Source of the DNA: Iamia sp. SCSIO 61187
GTDB lineage: Bacteria > Actinomycetota > Acidimicrobiia > Acidimicrobiales > Iamiaceae
NCBI RefSeq assembly: GCF_019443745.1
Contig: NZ_CP050948.1
Coordinates: forward strand, 3,972,001 to 4,036,000
Length of the DNA: 64,000 nt
Direction of reading: 5' to 3'
This document shows, one piece after another, positions 26,649 through 35,582 of this stretch. The notes beneath the pieces were generated by a model, which saw only the letters and a list, made by a program, of their open reading frames with translations, did not search any database and was not told where the DNA came from. Every line of letters starts with the position of its first letter. Position 1 is the stretch's first letter. A program made the translations under genes and the position numbers.

Positions 26649-27707
26649 TCAGGCTGGCGCCGAAGCTGCGGGACCAGCCTCGGAAGCCGGCTCGTCGAGG
26701 TCGCTCAGGTCCGGAGCGAGGGTGCCGGACCTGATGATCAGCGCCGCGACACCGATGACCGCTCCGAGAGCGACCGCGGTCATCGAGCGATCGACGCTCG
26801 CCGGGAGGGAGGTGGGGAGGAGGGCCTTCCAGAGCACCTGGATGCGAACCAACGCCCAGCCGCCGAGGGCAGCCGCGCCGGCGAGCGCCACGACGCCGCG
26901 CAGCACCCGGCTCCTACCGATGAGCACGACGACCCCGGCGATGACGGCGATGGCTGGGAGGATCACCACGAGCGTCGAGGTGGACGCTCCGGGAGGGCTC
27001 TCGCTGCGCTGGGCGGCGCCAGCCACCACGCCGCCGATGCCCGCGAACAGCAGCACCACGCCAGCAGCGGGCACCGCCGGGACGAGGCGGGACATCCCAA
27101 GACCCACCGCCACGGCGACCACGAGGGCGAGCGCGAACCACGGCAGCGGCGACGGTGCGTCGATCAGGCGGTAGTCGCCAGTGATCACCACCTCCTCGCC
27201 GTCCACCACCATCGGCACCTCCCACCCCACGCCCTGGTCCGTGCGGGCTGCCTCCGCAACCTCGCCGCCCATGAAGTGGATCCGGTGGTCGTGCCACGCC
27301 CACCTTCCATCGGTGGCCACGACCTTCCACCGTGGCTCGGCCCCCGCGTTCACGCCGCTGGCATCGGTGCGAGTCCGCGACTGGTTGAGGAAGGCCGTGG
27401 GTGAGGACTGGTTCTCCTCGACCGTCCCGTCGTCCCGGAAGCGCAGGTACGGATCGCCGTCGTAGCCCGGTACCTCGACCGTCGTACCGTCGGCGACCTC
27501 GAGCAACAAGAACCCGTCGCCGCCCACGATGGACGCTCGGAAGCCATCGGTGTTGGGGACGATGTCGTCGATCTGCGAGCGGTAGTCGGTCGGGCCGGGT
27601 GGATCGGCAGACGCCGGCCCGGCGAGCCCGGCGACCAGCCCGAGGACGACGGCGAGGGCGACGAGGACCCGCCGGGCGATGCGGGCAGACCGGGATGGGA
27701 GGCTCAC
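26649..27707 (-). CDS. Secreted and membrane-anchored protein, uncharacterised
   Basis: 352 aa. The signal peptide (VLVALAVVLGLVAGLAGPAS) is followed by an extracellular beta-rich region of about 150 residues and then five to six membrane segments. The extracellular part contains the His/Trp cluster WAWHDHRIHFMG, a candidate metal site. No known family was recognised, but its location among copper genes (CopC-CopD, cupredoxin, YcnI) suggests copper handling. It is convergent with the SRPBCC gene and co-directional with the M23 peptidase gene. Confidence 0.6.
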   Translation of the reverse strand: MSLPSRSARIARRVLVALAVVLGLVAGLAGPASADPPGPTDYRSQIDDIVPNTDGFRASIVGGDGFLLLEVADGTTVEVPGYDGDPYLRFRDDGTVEENQSSPTAFLNQSRTRTDASGVNAGAEPRWKVVATDGRWAWHDHRIHFMGGEVAEAARTDQGVGWEVPMVVDGEEVVITGDYRLIDAPSPLPWFALALVVAVAVGLGMSRLVPAVPAAGVVLLFAGIGGVVAGAAQRSESPPGASTSTLVVILPAIAVIAGVVVLIGRSRVLRGVVALAGAAALGGWALVRIQVLWKALLPTSLPASVDRSMTAVALGAVIGVAALIIRSGTLAPDLSDLDEPASEAGPAASAPA

Positions 27708-27734
27708 CGGGGCAATGATGGCGCGCTGCGCAGT

Positions 27735-29258
27735 TCAGCCCACGGCGGCTGTGTACTCGTCGGTCTGGCGCAGCATCGTGATCATGCTGCGAGTGGAGCC
27801 CGACTCATCGACCTGGGACTGCCACGCCGACAGCTCGGACGATGTGGGGATGCGATTCAACATCACCCCGTAGCAGGCGACGACGTGCATGCGCGACCTC
27901 TGGCTCGCCTTGTACTCCGGCGACTCGCTGAACCCGGTCATGACCCGGCCCCGGGTGACCCCGGCCGCGAGCTGATCGACCCAGTACTGCTTTCCCGCGG
28001 CGTCCGGATCGCGTCCGAGCACGTTCCGGTAGACCAGGTCGACGTAGCCGGCGTCGTCGAGGGAGCCGTACATCCGGCTGAACTCAGGGGCTCGGGCGAA
28101 CTGCTCGGCGATCCGATGGAGGGACCAGGATCCGCTCCGCCGGGCATCCATCCAGTACACGAAGCCGCCCGTGTCCGGGAGCCGCCGGTAGAAAGCCTGG
28201 TAGAGGCGGGCGATGCACTGGGTCATGTCGTCGCCCTCGCCGGACTCGAGGAAGTACTGCATCAGCCAGTCCGGGCTCCGCGTGCCGTAGTCCAGCATCT
28301 CGCCGTAGTAGGTGAGGTCGCCCGACGACGGCGCCCGGCCGAAGAAGTCCTCGTACTGATAGGCGATGAAGGCGCGTGAGCTGTCGAACGGCCGGAACGC
28401 CTCGGGCGGGACTGGCGTCAGCTCCTTCGCTGCCTTGGCGTTGCGCAGCGACTCGCGCGGGTTCACCGATGCCGACGACCACAGCCGCTGTGTCTCGCTG
28501 GAGAAGCTGCCGCTGGCCGGCTTCCGGATCTCGAAGTGGAGGTGATAGGTGCCCTCGGCGTTGCCGCTGTCGCCGCAGTAGGCGACGAACTCGCCTTGCC
28601 GGACCCGATGACCGCGAGCTGCGGCCTCGTTGCCGACGAACTGCCGCAGGCTCGGCCCCCAGGCCGTGTCCGCCCGGTTGTCCGTGGTGTGGGTGCCTGG
28701 GCGCTCGTCGTTGTTGTGGAGGTAGCAGTAGAACCATCCGTCGTCGCCGCGGATGTAGAGCGAGTTGCCCGAGGATCGATGGCGGAACTCGACGATGGTG
28801 CCGCTGACCACGGCGAGCATCTTCGTCATCTGCGGAGCGATGAGGTCCTGGCCCTGGTGGGCTCGGGAGCACCCGTCACGACAGGCGCCGTAGGTGTCGC
28901 TCCACGTGGCCGAGGTGTTCGGCCGGCCCAGGAGCGGCCACATGATGCCTCGGTCGGGGCTCTCCTGAAGCAGGGTGTCGAAGCTGCGGGTCTGACCGAC
29001 GGATCGCTCGGTCGGGTGGACAGGCTGCGCGGTCGTCGGTGGTGTCGGTGCGGTGCTGGTGCTCGATGTGGGGGAGGTGGTGCCCGAGGATGCGCTGGCG
29101 GTCGGGGACGGCTCGCTCGTCGTCGTGCTTGCATCTTCCTGGCCGAAGGCCGGGAAGCCGCGCAACGCGACCCCCGCACCGACGGCGGCGCCGGCGGTGA
29201 GCACCCGGCGACGCGTCAACCGAGGCTGGACGGTCTTCGCTGGGGGATGGATGTCCAT
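27735..29258 (-). CDS. Tat-exported M23 peptidase with C-terminal DUF4214 repeats
   Basis: 507 aa. A twin-arginine signal (RLTRRRVLTAGAAVGAGVAL) and a Ser/Thr/Pro-rich linker precede an M23/LytM-like domain (about 110-270) with zinc ligands in AHQGQDLIAP and YHLHFEIRK. Residues 300-500 contain DUF4214 repeats (FFGRAPSSGDLTYYGEMLDY, FYRRLPDTGGFVYWMDARRS, VLGRDPDAAGKQYWVDQLAA, MLNRIPTSSELSAWQSQVDE), which in other proteins occur on surface-associated enzymes. It probably cleaves peptidoglycan peptide bonds. Peptidoglycan opening could aid DNA transfer or envelope remodelling, but its position in the cargo gives no direct evidence. Confidence 0.85.
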   Translation of the reverse strand: MDIHPPAKTVQPRLTRRRVLTAGAAVGAGVALRGFPAFGQEDASTTTSEPSPTASASSGTTSPTSSTSTAPTPPTTAQPVHPTERSVGQTRSFDTLLQESPDRGIMWPLLGRPNTSATWSDTYGACRDGCSRAHQGQDLIAPQMTKMLAVVSGTIVEFRHRSSGNSLYIRGDDGWFYCYLHNNDERPGTHTTDNRADTAWGPSLRQFVGNEAAARGHRVRQGEFVAYCGDSGNAEGTYHLHFEIRKPASGSFSSETQRLWSSASVNPRESLRNAKAAKELTPVPPEAFRPFDSSRAFIAYQYEDFFGRAPSSGDLTYYGEMLDYGTRSPDWLMQYFLESGEGDDMTQCIARLYQAFYRRLPDTGGFVYWMDARRSGSWSLHRIAEQFARAPEFSRMYGSLDDAGYVDLVYRNVLGRDPDAAGKQYWVDQLAAGVTRGRVMTGFSESPEYKASQRSRMHVVACYGVMLNRIPTSSELSAWQSQVDESGSTRSMITMLRQTDEYTAAVG

Positions 29259-29436
29259 GAGGCGCCTTGCTCTTCGTCGGTCAGCTAGCCATCGGCACCG
29301 ATCGGCGTCCGAACAGGTCCGGCGAGCTCCGCCGACCGACCGGCCGATGATGTTGCGATCACGTTACGGGCTCGGGCAGGCCTGCTGGAAGGCAGGTCGG
29401 GACATTTCGCCGCCGATGCGTTTCCCCGCTGGACGC

Positions 29437-30054
29437 TCAGGCGTCGGCGGCTACCTCGTCCGGGTCGCGCCTGCGTCCCAGCAAGATGATGCCCATCGCG
29501 ACGAGGGCAACGACGACCACGACCGCGGCACCGACCAGCGCCAGGCTCGCTCCACCATCGTCGGACCCGGCATCGACCTCCTGATCGGAGATCGGATCGG
29601 CGGCCTGCTCCTCGGGGATGGTCGTCGGCGAGGCCTCGGCCGTCGTGGTCGTCTCGGGTGCCGTTGTCGTCACCGTCGAGGTCGTCTCTTCCGCCATCGG
29701 CGGGGCGGTGACCTCGGCGGTGGTCGGCGGTTCGACGGAGGTGACGCGGATCGGGGCGCCCTCGGCAGCGACCACCGTCGCCTGGTAGTCGCCGTCCTGT
29801 GCTCCGGGCTGCATGGGGACAGGGGTGGCTTCTCCAACGACCACGGTGACGGTGGCGTCGGGAAGGCCATGACCGTCATCGACGGCGATCAGGTGGACCG
29901 TCACCGTCACCTCATCCCCGTCCCTCGTGATCGAGGTGACCTCCATCTGGCCTTCCCCGCCATGGGCGTGGGCGGCGGGCGCGGTCCCGAGGACGATGGC
30001 GACTGCGATGCCCAGCACGATCGGGGCACGGTGCAACCAGCGGGCGGTTGTCAT
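29437..30054 (-). CDS. Secreted membrane-anchored protein with N-terminal histidines
   Basis: 205 aa, ATG 30054 overlapping the CopC-CopD stop. The signal peptide is cleaved near AAHAHGGEG, leaving a mature N-terminus with two histidines close to the end. A beta-rich domain (VTSITRDGDEVTVTVHLIAV) is followed by a Thr/Glu-rich linker and a C-terminal anchor (ALVGAAVVVVVALVAMGIIL). The architecture resembles CopC and YcnI: a beta-sandwich, linker and anchor with an N-terminal His copper site. Family not recognised; copper binding is inferred from the N-terminus and the coupled CopC-CopD gene. Confidence 0.65.
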   Translation of the reverse strand: MTTARWLHRAPIVLGIAVAIVLGTAPAAHAHGGEGQMEVTSITRDGDEVTVTVHLIAVDDGHGLPDATVTVVVGEATPVPMQPGAQDGDYQATVVAAEGAPIRVTSVEPPTTAEVTAPPMAEETTSTVTTTAPETTTTAEASPTTIPEEQAADPISDQEVDAGSDDGGASLALVGAAVVVVVALVAMGIILLGRRRDPDEVAADA

Positions 30055-31745
30055 TGAACGGATACCTCGAAGGTGAAGGTGGCTGTCGTCGTCAAGGTCA
30101 CGGTCATGAGCGTGACCGTCCAGGTCCCCGCGGTCGGGAGCGAGGCGCCGTAGATGCTGGCATGGTCCGGTGTGACCGGGGTGACGCCGTCCAGCTTGCG
30201 TGGGGGGATGCCCTCCCGGGCCACCGTGGCCTCCAGCGCGTCGAACCGCACGGCTCGACCGTCGGTGTCGGTGAGGTAGATGTGCATGGTGTTGTCGCCC
30301 ACCTGCGCCGGGGTGACCTGGAGTCGCATCGTGAGGTCCCCCTCGGTCCGCACGTCCTCGTAGGGCTCGGCGAGGACGTCGCGGCCAGGCGGTTGGTTGA
30401 CCAGCCCGGCGGTCACCGCCAAGACCAAGGCGCCCACCACGACCTCCGCCCTCACGACGTTGAGCAGGGCGCGCCGTGCGGCGCCAGCCGAGGGTGCCGG
30501 CTGCCCGTCGGCTGCCACCCGACCGAGCAGGGGGATGAGGCGGGTGCGGTTGATCCAGCCGAGCACCACCAGCAGGGCGAACCCCACCACCTTCGCGACG
30601 ACCAGCTGACCCGACGCCGTCTGGGTGATGGCGTCGCGGTATCCCAAGAGCAGCCAGGCCGAAGCGGACCCCGAGACCAACACCACCACCGCCGCCGCCA
30701 GCGCAGCACCGGACACCGCACGTACGGCTCGGTCGGGATCCGCGAGCGACGGCCCGGCGACGACGAGGGCGACCAACATGCCGAGCCAGATCGATGCGGC
30801 CAACAGGTGGACGGCGTCAGCCGAGACGGCCAGTGCTCTCGCATCGGCGGTCCACGGATGGCCAGCGACCGGAGCGAGCAGGCCAGCAAGGGCGACGATC
30901 CCTCCGGTGCCGACGAGGACCCCGGGGCGGTGACGGATCCAACCGGCCAGGCCAACCAGCGCAGCGGCGAGGAGCACACCGGACCGGAGCAGGGCGACTG
31001 CGACCGGACGGCTGTCGCTTGCGACCTCGGTGACGAGGCTCAGCGCTGCGAAGGGTGACCTGCCGCTGGTGCTGGCGGTCTGCGCGACGACCGCGGCGGC
31101 CGTGCCCAACGCGCTGGTCGCCGCACCGCCGAGGATGAGGGCGCCGATCCGACGCGCCCCGGCGACGTCGCCTTGCGGTGCGCGTCGTTGCAACTGAGCG
31201 AGGAGCAGCGCGCCGCCGACCGCCACCGCAGCGCCCGCGTAGCCGAGCCAACGGCCCACACCCCCTGTCGCCGAGGTGGCGATGGGGATCGACTGGTCGA
31301 TGTTCGCTGCCCCGGTGCGAACGCCGACGTGGAACACGAACGAACCCGTGATGGTGTGGCCGTCGTCGCTGACGACGCGGTACGCCACCGTGTAGGTCCC
31401 CCGGACACCGCCGTCGATGCCGACCACGAGGGTTCGCCCTTGGTCGGCCTCGTCGACCGAATCCTCGATCCGCCCGCCCGAGGGCGACACCACCTGGACG
31501 GCGCCGGTCGATGCGCTCACCGGCTCGTCGAAGCGAAGCGTCACCTGGTCGGGCGCATCCTCGACCAGGGCATCATCGGCGGGGCTGGTGTCCTGGAGCG
31601 AAGCGTGCGCGCCGGCCGGGCCAACGCCCAATACCAGCGTGCCGAGAAACGCGAGCAGGGCACCGACGGCGACAACGAGACGGCGGCCGAGCGGTGGCAC
31701 GGGCGGGGAATCTATGTGAGCGCCGCCTCGCGGCGACATCAGCAC
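30051..31745 (-). CDS. CopC-CopD fusion: copper-binding protein with copper transport membrane domain
   Basis: 564 aa. The signal peptide leads to mature GAHASLQDTSPADDALVE, with the N-terminal His of the CopC copper site, and CopC ends with VSDDGHTITGSFVFHVGVR, carrying the second His. Residues 185-470 form about eight membrane segments of CopD (AGWIRHRPGVLVGTGGIVAL, HLLAASIWLGMLVALVVAGP). The last 100 residues are another extracytoplasmic beta domain. It probably moves copper across the membrane, for delivery to periplasmic or cytoplasmic cuproproteins. It is in the same minus-strand run as the cupredoxin. Confidence 0.92.
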   Translation of the reverse strand: MLMSPRGGAHIDSPPVPPLGRRLVVAVGALLAFLGTLVLGVGPAGAHASLQDTSPADDALVEDAPDQVTLRFDEPVSASTGAVQVVSPSGGRIEDSVDEADQGRTLVVGIDGGVRGTYTVAYRVVSDDGHTITGSFVFHVGVRTGAANIDQSIPIATSATGGVGRWLGYAGAAVAVGGALLLAQLQRRAPQGDVAGARRIGALILGGAATSALGTAAAVVAQTASTSGRSPFAALSLVTEVASDSRPVAVALLRSGVLLAAALVGLAGWIRHRPGVLVGTGGIVALAGLLAPVAGHPWTADARALAVSADAVHLLAASIWLGMLVALVVAGPSLADPDRAVRAVSGAALAAAVVVLVSGSASAWLLLGYRDAITQTASGQLVVAKVVGFALLVVLGWINRTRLIPLLGRVAADGQPAPSAGAARRALLNVVRAEVVVGALVLAVTAGLVNQPPGRDVLAEPYEDVRTEGDLTMRLQVTPAQVGDNTMHIYLTDTDGRAVRFDALEATVAREGIPPRKLDGVTPVTPDHASIYGASLPTAGTWTVTLMTVTLTTTATFTFEVSVQ

Positions 31746-31758
31746 GTAGGACGACTGC

Positions 31759-32229
31759 TCAGACAGCGTGGATCGTGCCCTTCATCATGGGGTGGGCGTC
31801 GCAGAGGTAGTCGTAGCTCCCGGGCTCATCGATCGTGAACCGCAACGTCTGGGTGACGGGGCCATCCTCGAGCGGCGACTTGGGATCCCCTGCCGAGCGG
31901 ATGTGGAGGTTGTGGGGCACGCTGCGATCGCGGTTCTCGATCGTGGCCTTGACCTCCACGCCTGCCGGAACTGTGACCGTGTCGATGTCCCACGCCAGGT
32001 TCTCCGCGACGATCGTGAACTCGCGGACCGGATCCCCGACAGGTCCGCCTGCTCCATCGTCGGATCCACACGCCGCAAGCAAAGCTCCTGCCACGGCCCC
32101 TAAGGCCAGCCGGAGGAACCTACGACGGTCGAGTGAGGCCGGGGTCAGTGTGGTCAGGGGCACCACCCCGTCACTGCCCTCGGCAGGGGTATCAGCAGGG
32201 AAACGCAAATGGGTTTCGAAGGAGGTCAT
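31759..32229 (-). CDS. Cupredoxin (plastocyanin-like) lipoprotein
   Basis: 156 aa; ATG 32229 overlaps the zinc-finger membrane gene. The leader combines a twin-arginine-like motif and lipobox (LDRRRFLRLALGAV, then LLAACGSDDG). The cupredoxin fold has the type-1 copper ligands: His in RSVPHNLHI and Cys-His-Met in YDYLCDAHPMMKGT. It could carry electrons or copper at the outer face of the membrane, probably in concert with cytochrome c and CopC-CopD. Length and ligands are normal. Confidence 0.88.
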   Translation of the reverse strand: MTSFETHLRFPADTPAEGSDGVVPLTTLTPASLDRRRFLRLALGAVAGALLAACGSDDGAGGPVGDPVREFTIVAENLAWDIDTVTVPAGVEVKATIENRDRSVPHNLHIRSAGDPKSPLEDGPVTQTLRFTIDEPGSYDYLCDAHPMMKGTIHAV

Positions 32230-32837
32230 GCGGCGGACATCCTGCTTCGCATGTCCCGATCAGCACGAGGGCGTCGGGTGAGCGCAGCAAGGAGAGCGAC
32301 GCCCGTCATTGCGAGCACGTGCTGGCCCTCGCTCGCAGCAACTGTCTGACCCTGGAACAGGTCGATGGCTGCAGTGAGCAGCATCGCCCCTGCGAGCGCT
32401 CCTGCGAACGGCAGCATTCCGGTGGCGAGACGAGGCCGCCAGACCGAGGCGAGCAGGCCGATCCCGAGCGCAACCTCGAACGCGCCCATCTCCCTCGTGA
32501 TGTGGATCGGGGCAGCCGTGCTCTCCGCTAGGAGGAGGGCAGGGAGGGCGAGTACGAGCTGGGTCAGGCCCACCGCCAGGAGCGCGTAGCGCACCCCCTC
32601 CCTGACCGGCCGTGGACGGATCGCCAGCGGCACAGCCGCCAGGATCTCATCCGTTCGATCGCGAAGAGGCTCCACCGATCTGACGCGCACCCAGCCGTGC
32701 AATCGCGCAGCGACAGTCTCCCAGTCCCGACACGCCCCGCAGCGTTCGAGGTGGCGACTCGCCCCGGTCACGGACGCTGGGTCTCCCTCGCCGTCCAGAT
32801 CCGCAGAGAGCGCCTCTCGGCATTCGTCGCAATCCAT
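32226..32837 (-). CDS. Zinc-finger membrane protein (anti-sigma-like)
   Basis: 203 aa from ATG 32837; a longer frame to 32933 is possible but the domain begins at MDCDECREALSADLDGEGD. The ZAS-type zinc-finger is seen as HLERCGACRDWETVAARLHG (HxxxCxxC), followed by about four membrane segments instead of the single one of most anti-sigma factors. No ECF sigma factor gene lies next to it, so an orphan or remote partner is likely. It overlaps the cupredoxin start by ATGA. The membrane part may have another role. Confidence 0.72.
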   Translation of the reverse strand: MDCDECREALSADLDGEGDPASVTGASRHLERCGACRDWETVAARLHGWVRVRSVEPLRDRTDEILAAVPLAIRPRPVREGVRYALLAVGLTQLVLALPALLLAESTAAPIHITREMGAFEVALGIGLLASVWRPRLATGMLPFAGALAGAMLLTAAIDLFQGQTVAASEGQHVLAMTGVALLAALTRRPRADRDMRSRMSAA

Positions 32838-32958
32838 GCTCTCCCAGTCGTTGCGGAGAGCGCCGCAGTTCCCTCCATCCTGTGTCGGGGCCCGGATGGG
32901 TGTCTCCCTCGCGACCGAAGCCTTCCTCGCCATCGCATCGGGTGGAAGTTGCGTCCGG

Positions 32959-33897
32959 TCACCCAGCTCGCCTCGTGCCCGACTCGTCCGCCGGGATCGC
33001 AGGGGAACGGCGGAAGGGATCGGCGATCTGTGCCAGGTATCGAGTCGGGAACTCTGGCCGCTTGTCGATGCCTAGGTCGTCCGAGGTGAAGCGCTTCTGC
33101 TCGTCCCAGGATGCGGTGCCCAACAGGCGATCCCAGATGTTCGTGAAGAGGCCGAAGTTCACGTCACCGACGCCCGCCCATCGGTAGTGGTGGAAGCGGT
33201 GGACGGAGTTGAGCGCAAGCACGTGGCGTAGCGGCCCGACGGCGTAGTCGACGTTGGAGTGCTGGAGCAGCAGCTGGATGCCGACCATGAAGACGAGCGC
33301 CGTGGCTACCGCGGTCGGCAACCCGAGCACGACGAGAGGCGTCGTCGCGACAGCCGTCTCGAACAGCTGGTGGAGCGGGTGCTTCAACAGCCCGTTGAAG
33401 CCGTAGAAGCGCTCGACGCTGTGGTGGACAGCGTGAAATCGCCAGAGGGCAGGCGCCTTGTGGCTCGCCCAGTGGGCCAGCGTGATCCCCGCGTCCGCTA
33501 CCACCACAGCAGCGAGAACCTGAACCACAAAGGGCCAGCCGTTCGGCCAGAGCCCTTCGACCCCGAAGTGCTCGACGGTCAGAGGAAGTGCGAGCAGGGA
33601 GCCGATCTGCAAGCCCTCGTTCACCAGTGCGTGGGCGAAGTCACGACCGACGTCCCCTCGGGCGGCGTTCCAGGCCGGCTCGTAGGGGGCGATCCTCTCG
33701 GCCACGAAGGACGCCGCGATTGCTCCGATCAGAAGCGCCGCCAGCAGGACCTTCGAGGCTCCTCGCGAGGCCAGCCAGAGGCCGAAGCCGTTCAGACCAA
33801 GGAGCATCAGGGGCAGGTACCCGTGACGGGTGATCATCTCGAGCAGCGTTCGGGAGTGTTGTGCCGATGCATCACATGCGTTGCGTCCCATGAAGTC
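32959..33897 (-). CDS. Fatty acid hydroxylase/sterol desaturase family protein
   Basis: 312 aa from the ATG of MDFMGRNACD (33897 or 33888). The di-iron histidine motifs are HWASHKAPALWRFHAVHHS and HRFHHYRWAG, with four to five membrane segments (VLLAALLIGAIAASFVAERI, FVVQVLAAVVVADAGITLAH). Family members hydroxylate or desaturate lipids or carotenoids in the membrane using O2. The substrate is unknown. It is divergent from the TetR-type regulator at 33972, which is the likely repressor, and is followed by the zinc-finger gene. Confidence 0.85.
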   Translation of the reverse strand, partial: DFMGRNACDASAQHSRTLLEMITRHGYLPLMLLGLNGFGLWLASRGASKVLLAALLIGAIAASFVAERIAPYEPAWNAARGDVGRDFAHALVNEGLQIGSLLALPLTVEHFGVEGLWPNGWPFVVQVLAAVVVADAGITLAHWASHKAPALWRFHAVHHSVERFYGFNGLLKHPLHQLFETAVATTPLVVLGLPTAVATALVFMVGIQLLLQHSNVDYAVGPLRHVLALNSVHRFHHYRWAGVGDVNFGLFTNIWDRLLGTASWDEQKRFTSDDLGIDKRPEFPTRYLAQIADPFRRSPAIPADESGTRRAG

Positions 33898-33923
33898 CAT
33901 AGTGACGTGTCCGCTGCGACGAT

Positions 33924-33939
33924 GCAACGCCTCTGTTGC
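33924..33939. promoter_or_regulatory. Candidate TetR operator
   Basis: GCAAC (33924-33928) and GTTGC (33935-33939) form an inverted repeat with a 6-base spacer, between the divergent sterol desaturase and TetR-type genes. It is short, so support is modest. Confidence 0.4.
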
Positions 33940-33971
33940 GTGAGGCTCGTCACCTACGTCACAATCGTGCG

Positions 33972-34535
33972 GTGGAGACCTCGACGGCGCTCATCGCCGC
34001 AGTGGAGGCGGCCGTCGCCGAGCACGGGTTCGACGGCGTGACCCTCGAACAGATCGCCGGGCAGGCCGGGCTGAACCGGGTCACGCTCTACCGTCGGGGG
34101 CTAACGCGGGAGACGCTCCTCACCAGCGCCGCCCTCGCTGCGGCCGAGGAGTTTCGAGCCGCTGCTCTCCCGGCCTTGACGGCGACCACAAGCGCTCGGG
34201 ATCGCCTCATGCTGCTTGCTCACGCCCTGTTCGACCTGGCGGACCAGCACCTGGCGCTCCTCGCCGGTCTGTTCGACGGACCGACTGCGGTGTTCCACCT
34301 CGCGACCGACGACCACGACGCGCTGACGAGACTCGAGTACACGGCACCCTTCGCCCGCATCCTCACCGACGGACAGGCGGACGGAACGCTGGCCAGCGTC
34401 GACCCAGAGGAAGATGCCGAGGTGCTCTTCAACCTCCTCGGGTGGACCTACGTCCACCTCCGGCGAAGCCACGGTTGGAGCCCGGCGCAGGCGCGGCCGG
34501 CGGTCCTCCGGCAGCTTCGATGGACGGCGACATAG
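33972..34535 (+). CDS. TetR/AcrR-family regulator
   Basis: 187 aa from GTG 33972, preferred over 33936. N-terminal HTH of the TetR type (ALIAAVEAAVAEHGFDGVTL, IAGQAGLNRVTLYRRGLTRE) and a helical ligand-binding domain. It is divergent from the sterol desaturase gene, with a palindrome in between, and probably represses it in response to a lipid-like ligand. The HTH glycine and tyrosine positions are normal. Confidence 0.85.
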   Translation: METSTALIAAVEAAVAEHGFDGVTLEQIAGQAGLNRVTLYRRGLTRETLLTSAALAAAEEFRAAALPALTATTSARDRLMLLAHALFDLADQHLALLAGLFDGPTAVFHLATDDHDALTRLEYTAPFARILTDGQADGTLASVDPEEDAEVLFNLLGWTYVHLRRSHGWSPAQARPAVLRQLRWTAT

Positions 34536-34695
34536 GCCCGTCGTCGTCCTCCGCCGAGACATCCTCTGCTGGCGGCCGGGCCCGGCACGGGTGCCAGGTG
34601 ACCGGCGTCGAGGGAGCGTCACCATCGACGCCCCGGAGCGGCCCGTGCAGCCGTCCGCGTGGCTCTGTCGGGGAACGGCGCCGTAGCGTCCCGCG

Positions 34696-35367
34696 ATGGC
34701 CGATGGCGACGACAGCCCCGACCCCGAGGACGACGCTCCCAACGACGAGGCTCGTGACGACGCGACCGACCATCCGAGGGCGACGCCTCCTCGTCGCACA
34801 TTGGATGGAAGAACCTTGGCGACGTGCGCCGTCATCGCGCTGGTCGCAGCGCTGGTCGCGGGCTTCGTCGCCAGCCGCCTCACGGACGACGACGGGGACG
34901 AAGGGGAACCCGGACCGGGAGAGCTCACGCTCGCTGAGGATGCGCCCGACCTGGCCCTCCCCCGGCTGGGTTCGGACGAGGAGGTCCGCCTGACGGACTA
35001 TCGCGGTCAGCCGTTGGTCGTGAACTTCTGGGGTTCGTGGTGCGTTCCCTGTGTCGAGGAGATGCCCGATCTGGAGCGCGTGTTCCAGTCGGTCGGCGAC
35101 CAGGTTGCCTTCTTGGGTGTGAACGTCAACGACTCCGTGGAGGCCGCAACCCGCATGGTCGCCCGGACGGGCGTGACCTACGACCTGGCGCAGGACGTGG
35201 ACGGTGCCCTCGGTCGCGCCCTCGAGGTCACCACGTTCCCGACGACGTTCCTCATCGACGCCGACGGCACCATCGTCGACGTCTCGCGACGCGAGATCTC
35301 GGCCGAGAGGCTGTGCGAGAAGATCAACCAGTCGCTGCTCAACCAGTCGCTCGAGGAGTGCGGGTGA
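34696..35367 (+). CDS. TlpA/ResA-like thioredoxin, membrane-anchored
   Basis: 223 aa. A 40-residue acidic cytoplasmic N-terminus, a membrane anchor (ATCAVIALVAALVAGFVASR) and an AhpC/TSA-type thioredoxin domain with the CxxC in VVNFWGSWCVPCVEEMPDLE. Cis-Pro is in VTTFPTTFLIDADG. Such proteins reduce apocytochrome c haem-site cysteines. It is the first of three CxxC thioredoxins in the window (also 37619 and 48591) and precedes ccmF. Confidence 0.88.
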   Translation: MADGDDSPDPEDDAPNDEARDDATDHPRATPPRRTLDGRTLATCAVIALVAALVAGFVASRLTDDDGDEGEPGPGELTLAEDAPDLALPRLGSDEEVRLTDYRGQPLVVNFWGSWCVPCVEEMPDLERVFQSVGDQVAFLGVNVNDSVEAATRMVARTGVTYDLAQDVDGALGRALEVTTFPTTFLIDADGTIVDVSRREISAERLCEKINQSLLNQSLEECG

Positions 35368-35582
35368 GCGCCGCTGGCGACGCATCGGCTCGCTGGTTCC
35401 GAGGCGTCTGATGTCGAGTGCCGATGTTATCGTCGCCCACCGATGCTAGGTGCGCCAGAACTCACGCCGCATCCTCGGTGCGCACCCCTATCCGCTCTCG
35501 AGGACGGTGACGGCCGGACTGGCGAAGCGCTGCGACCCACCGAGCTGCGCCAGGCCGACAACTCGACGTATCGGTTCCGAGG

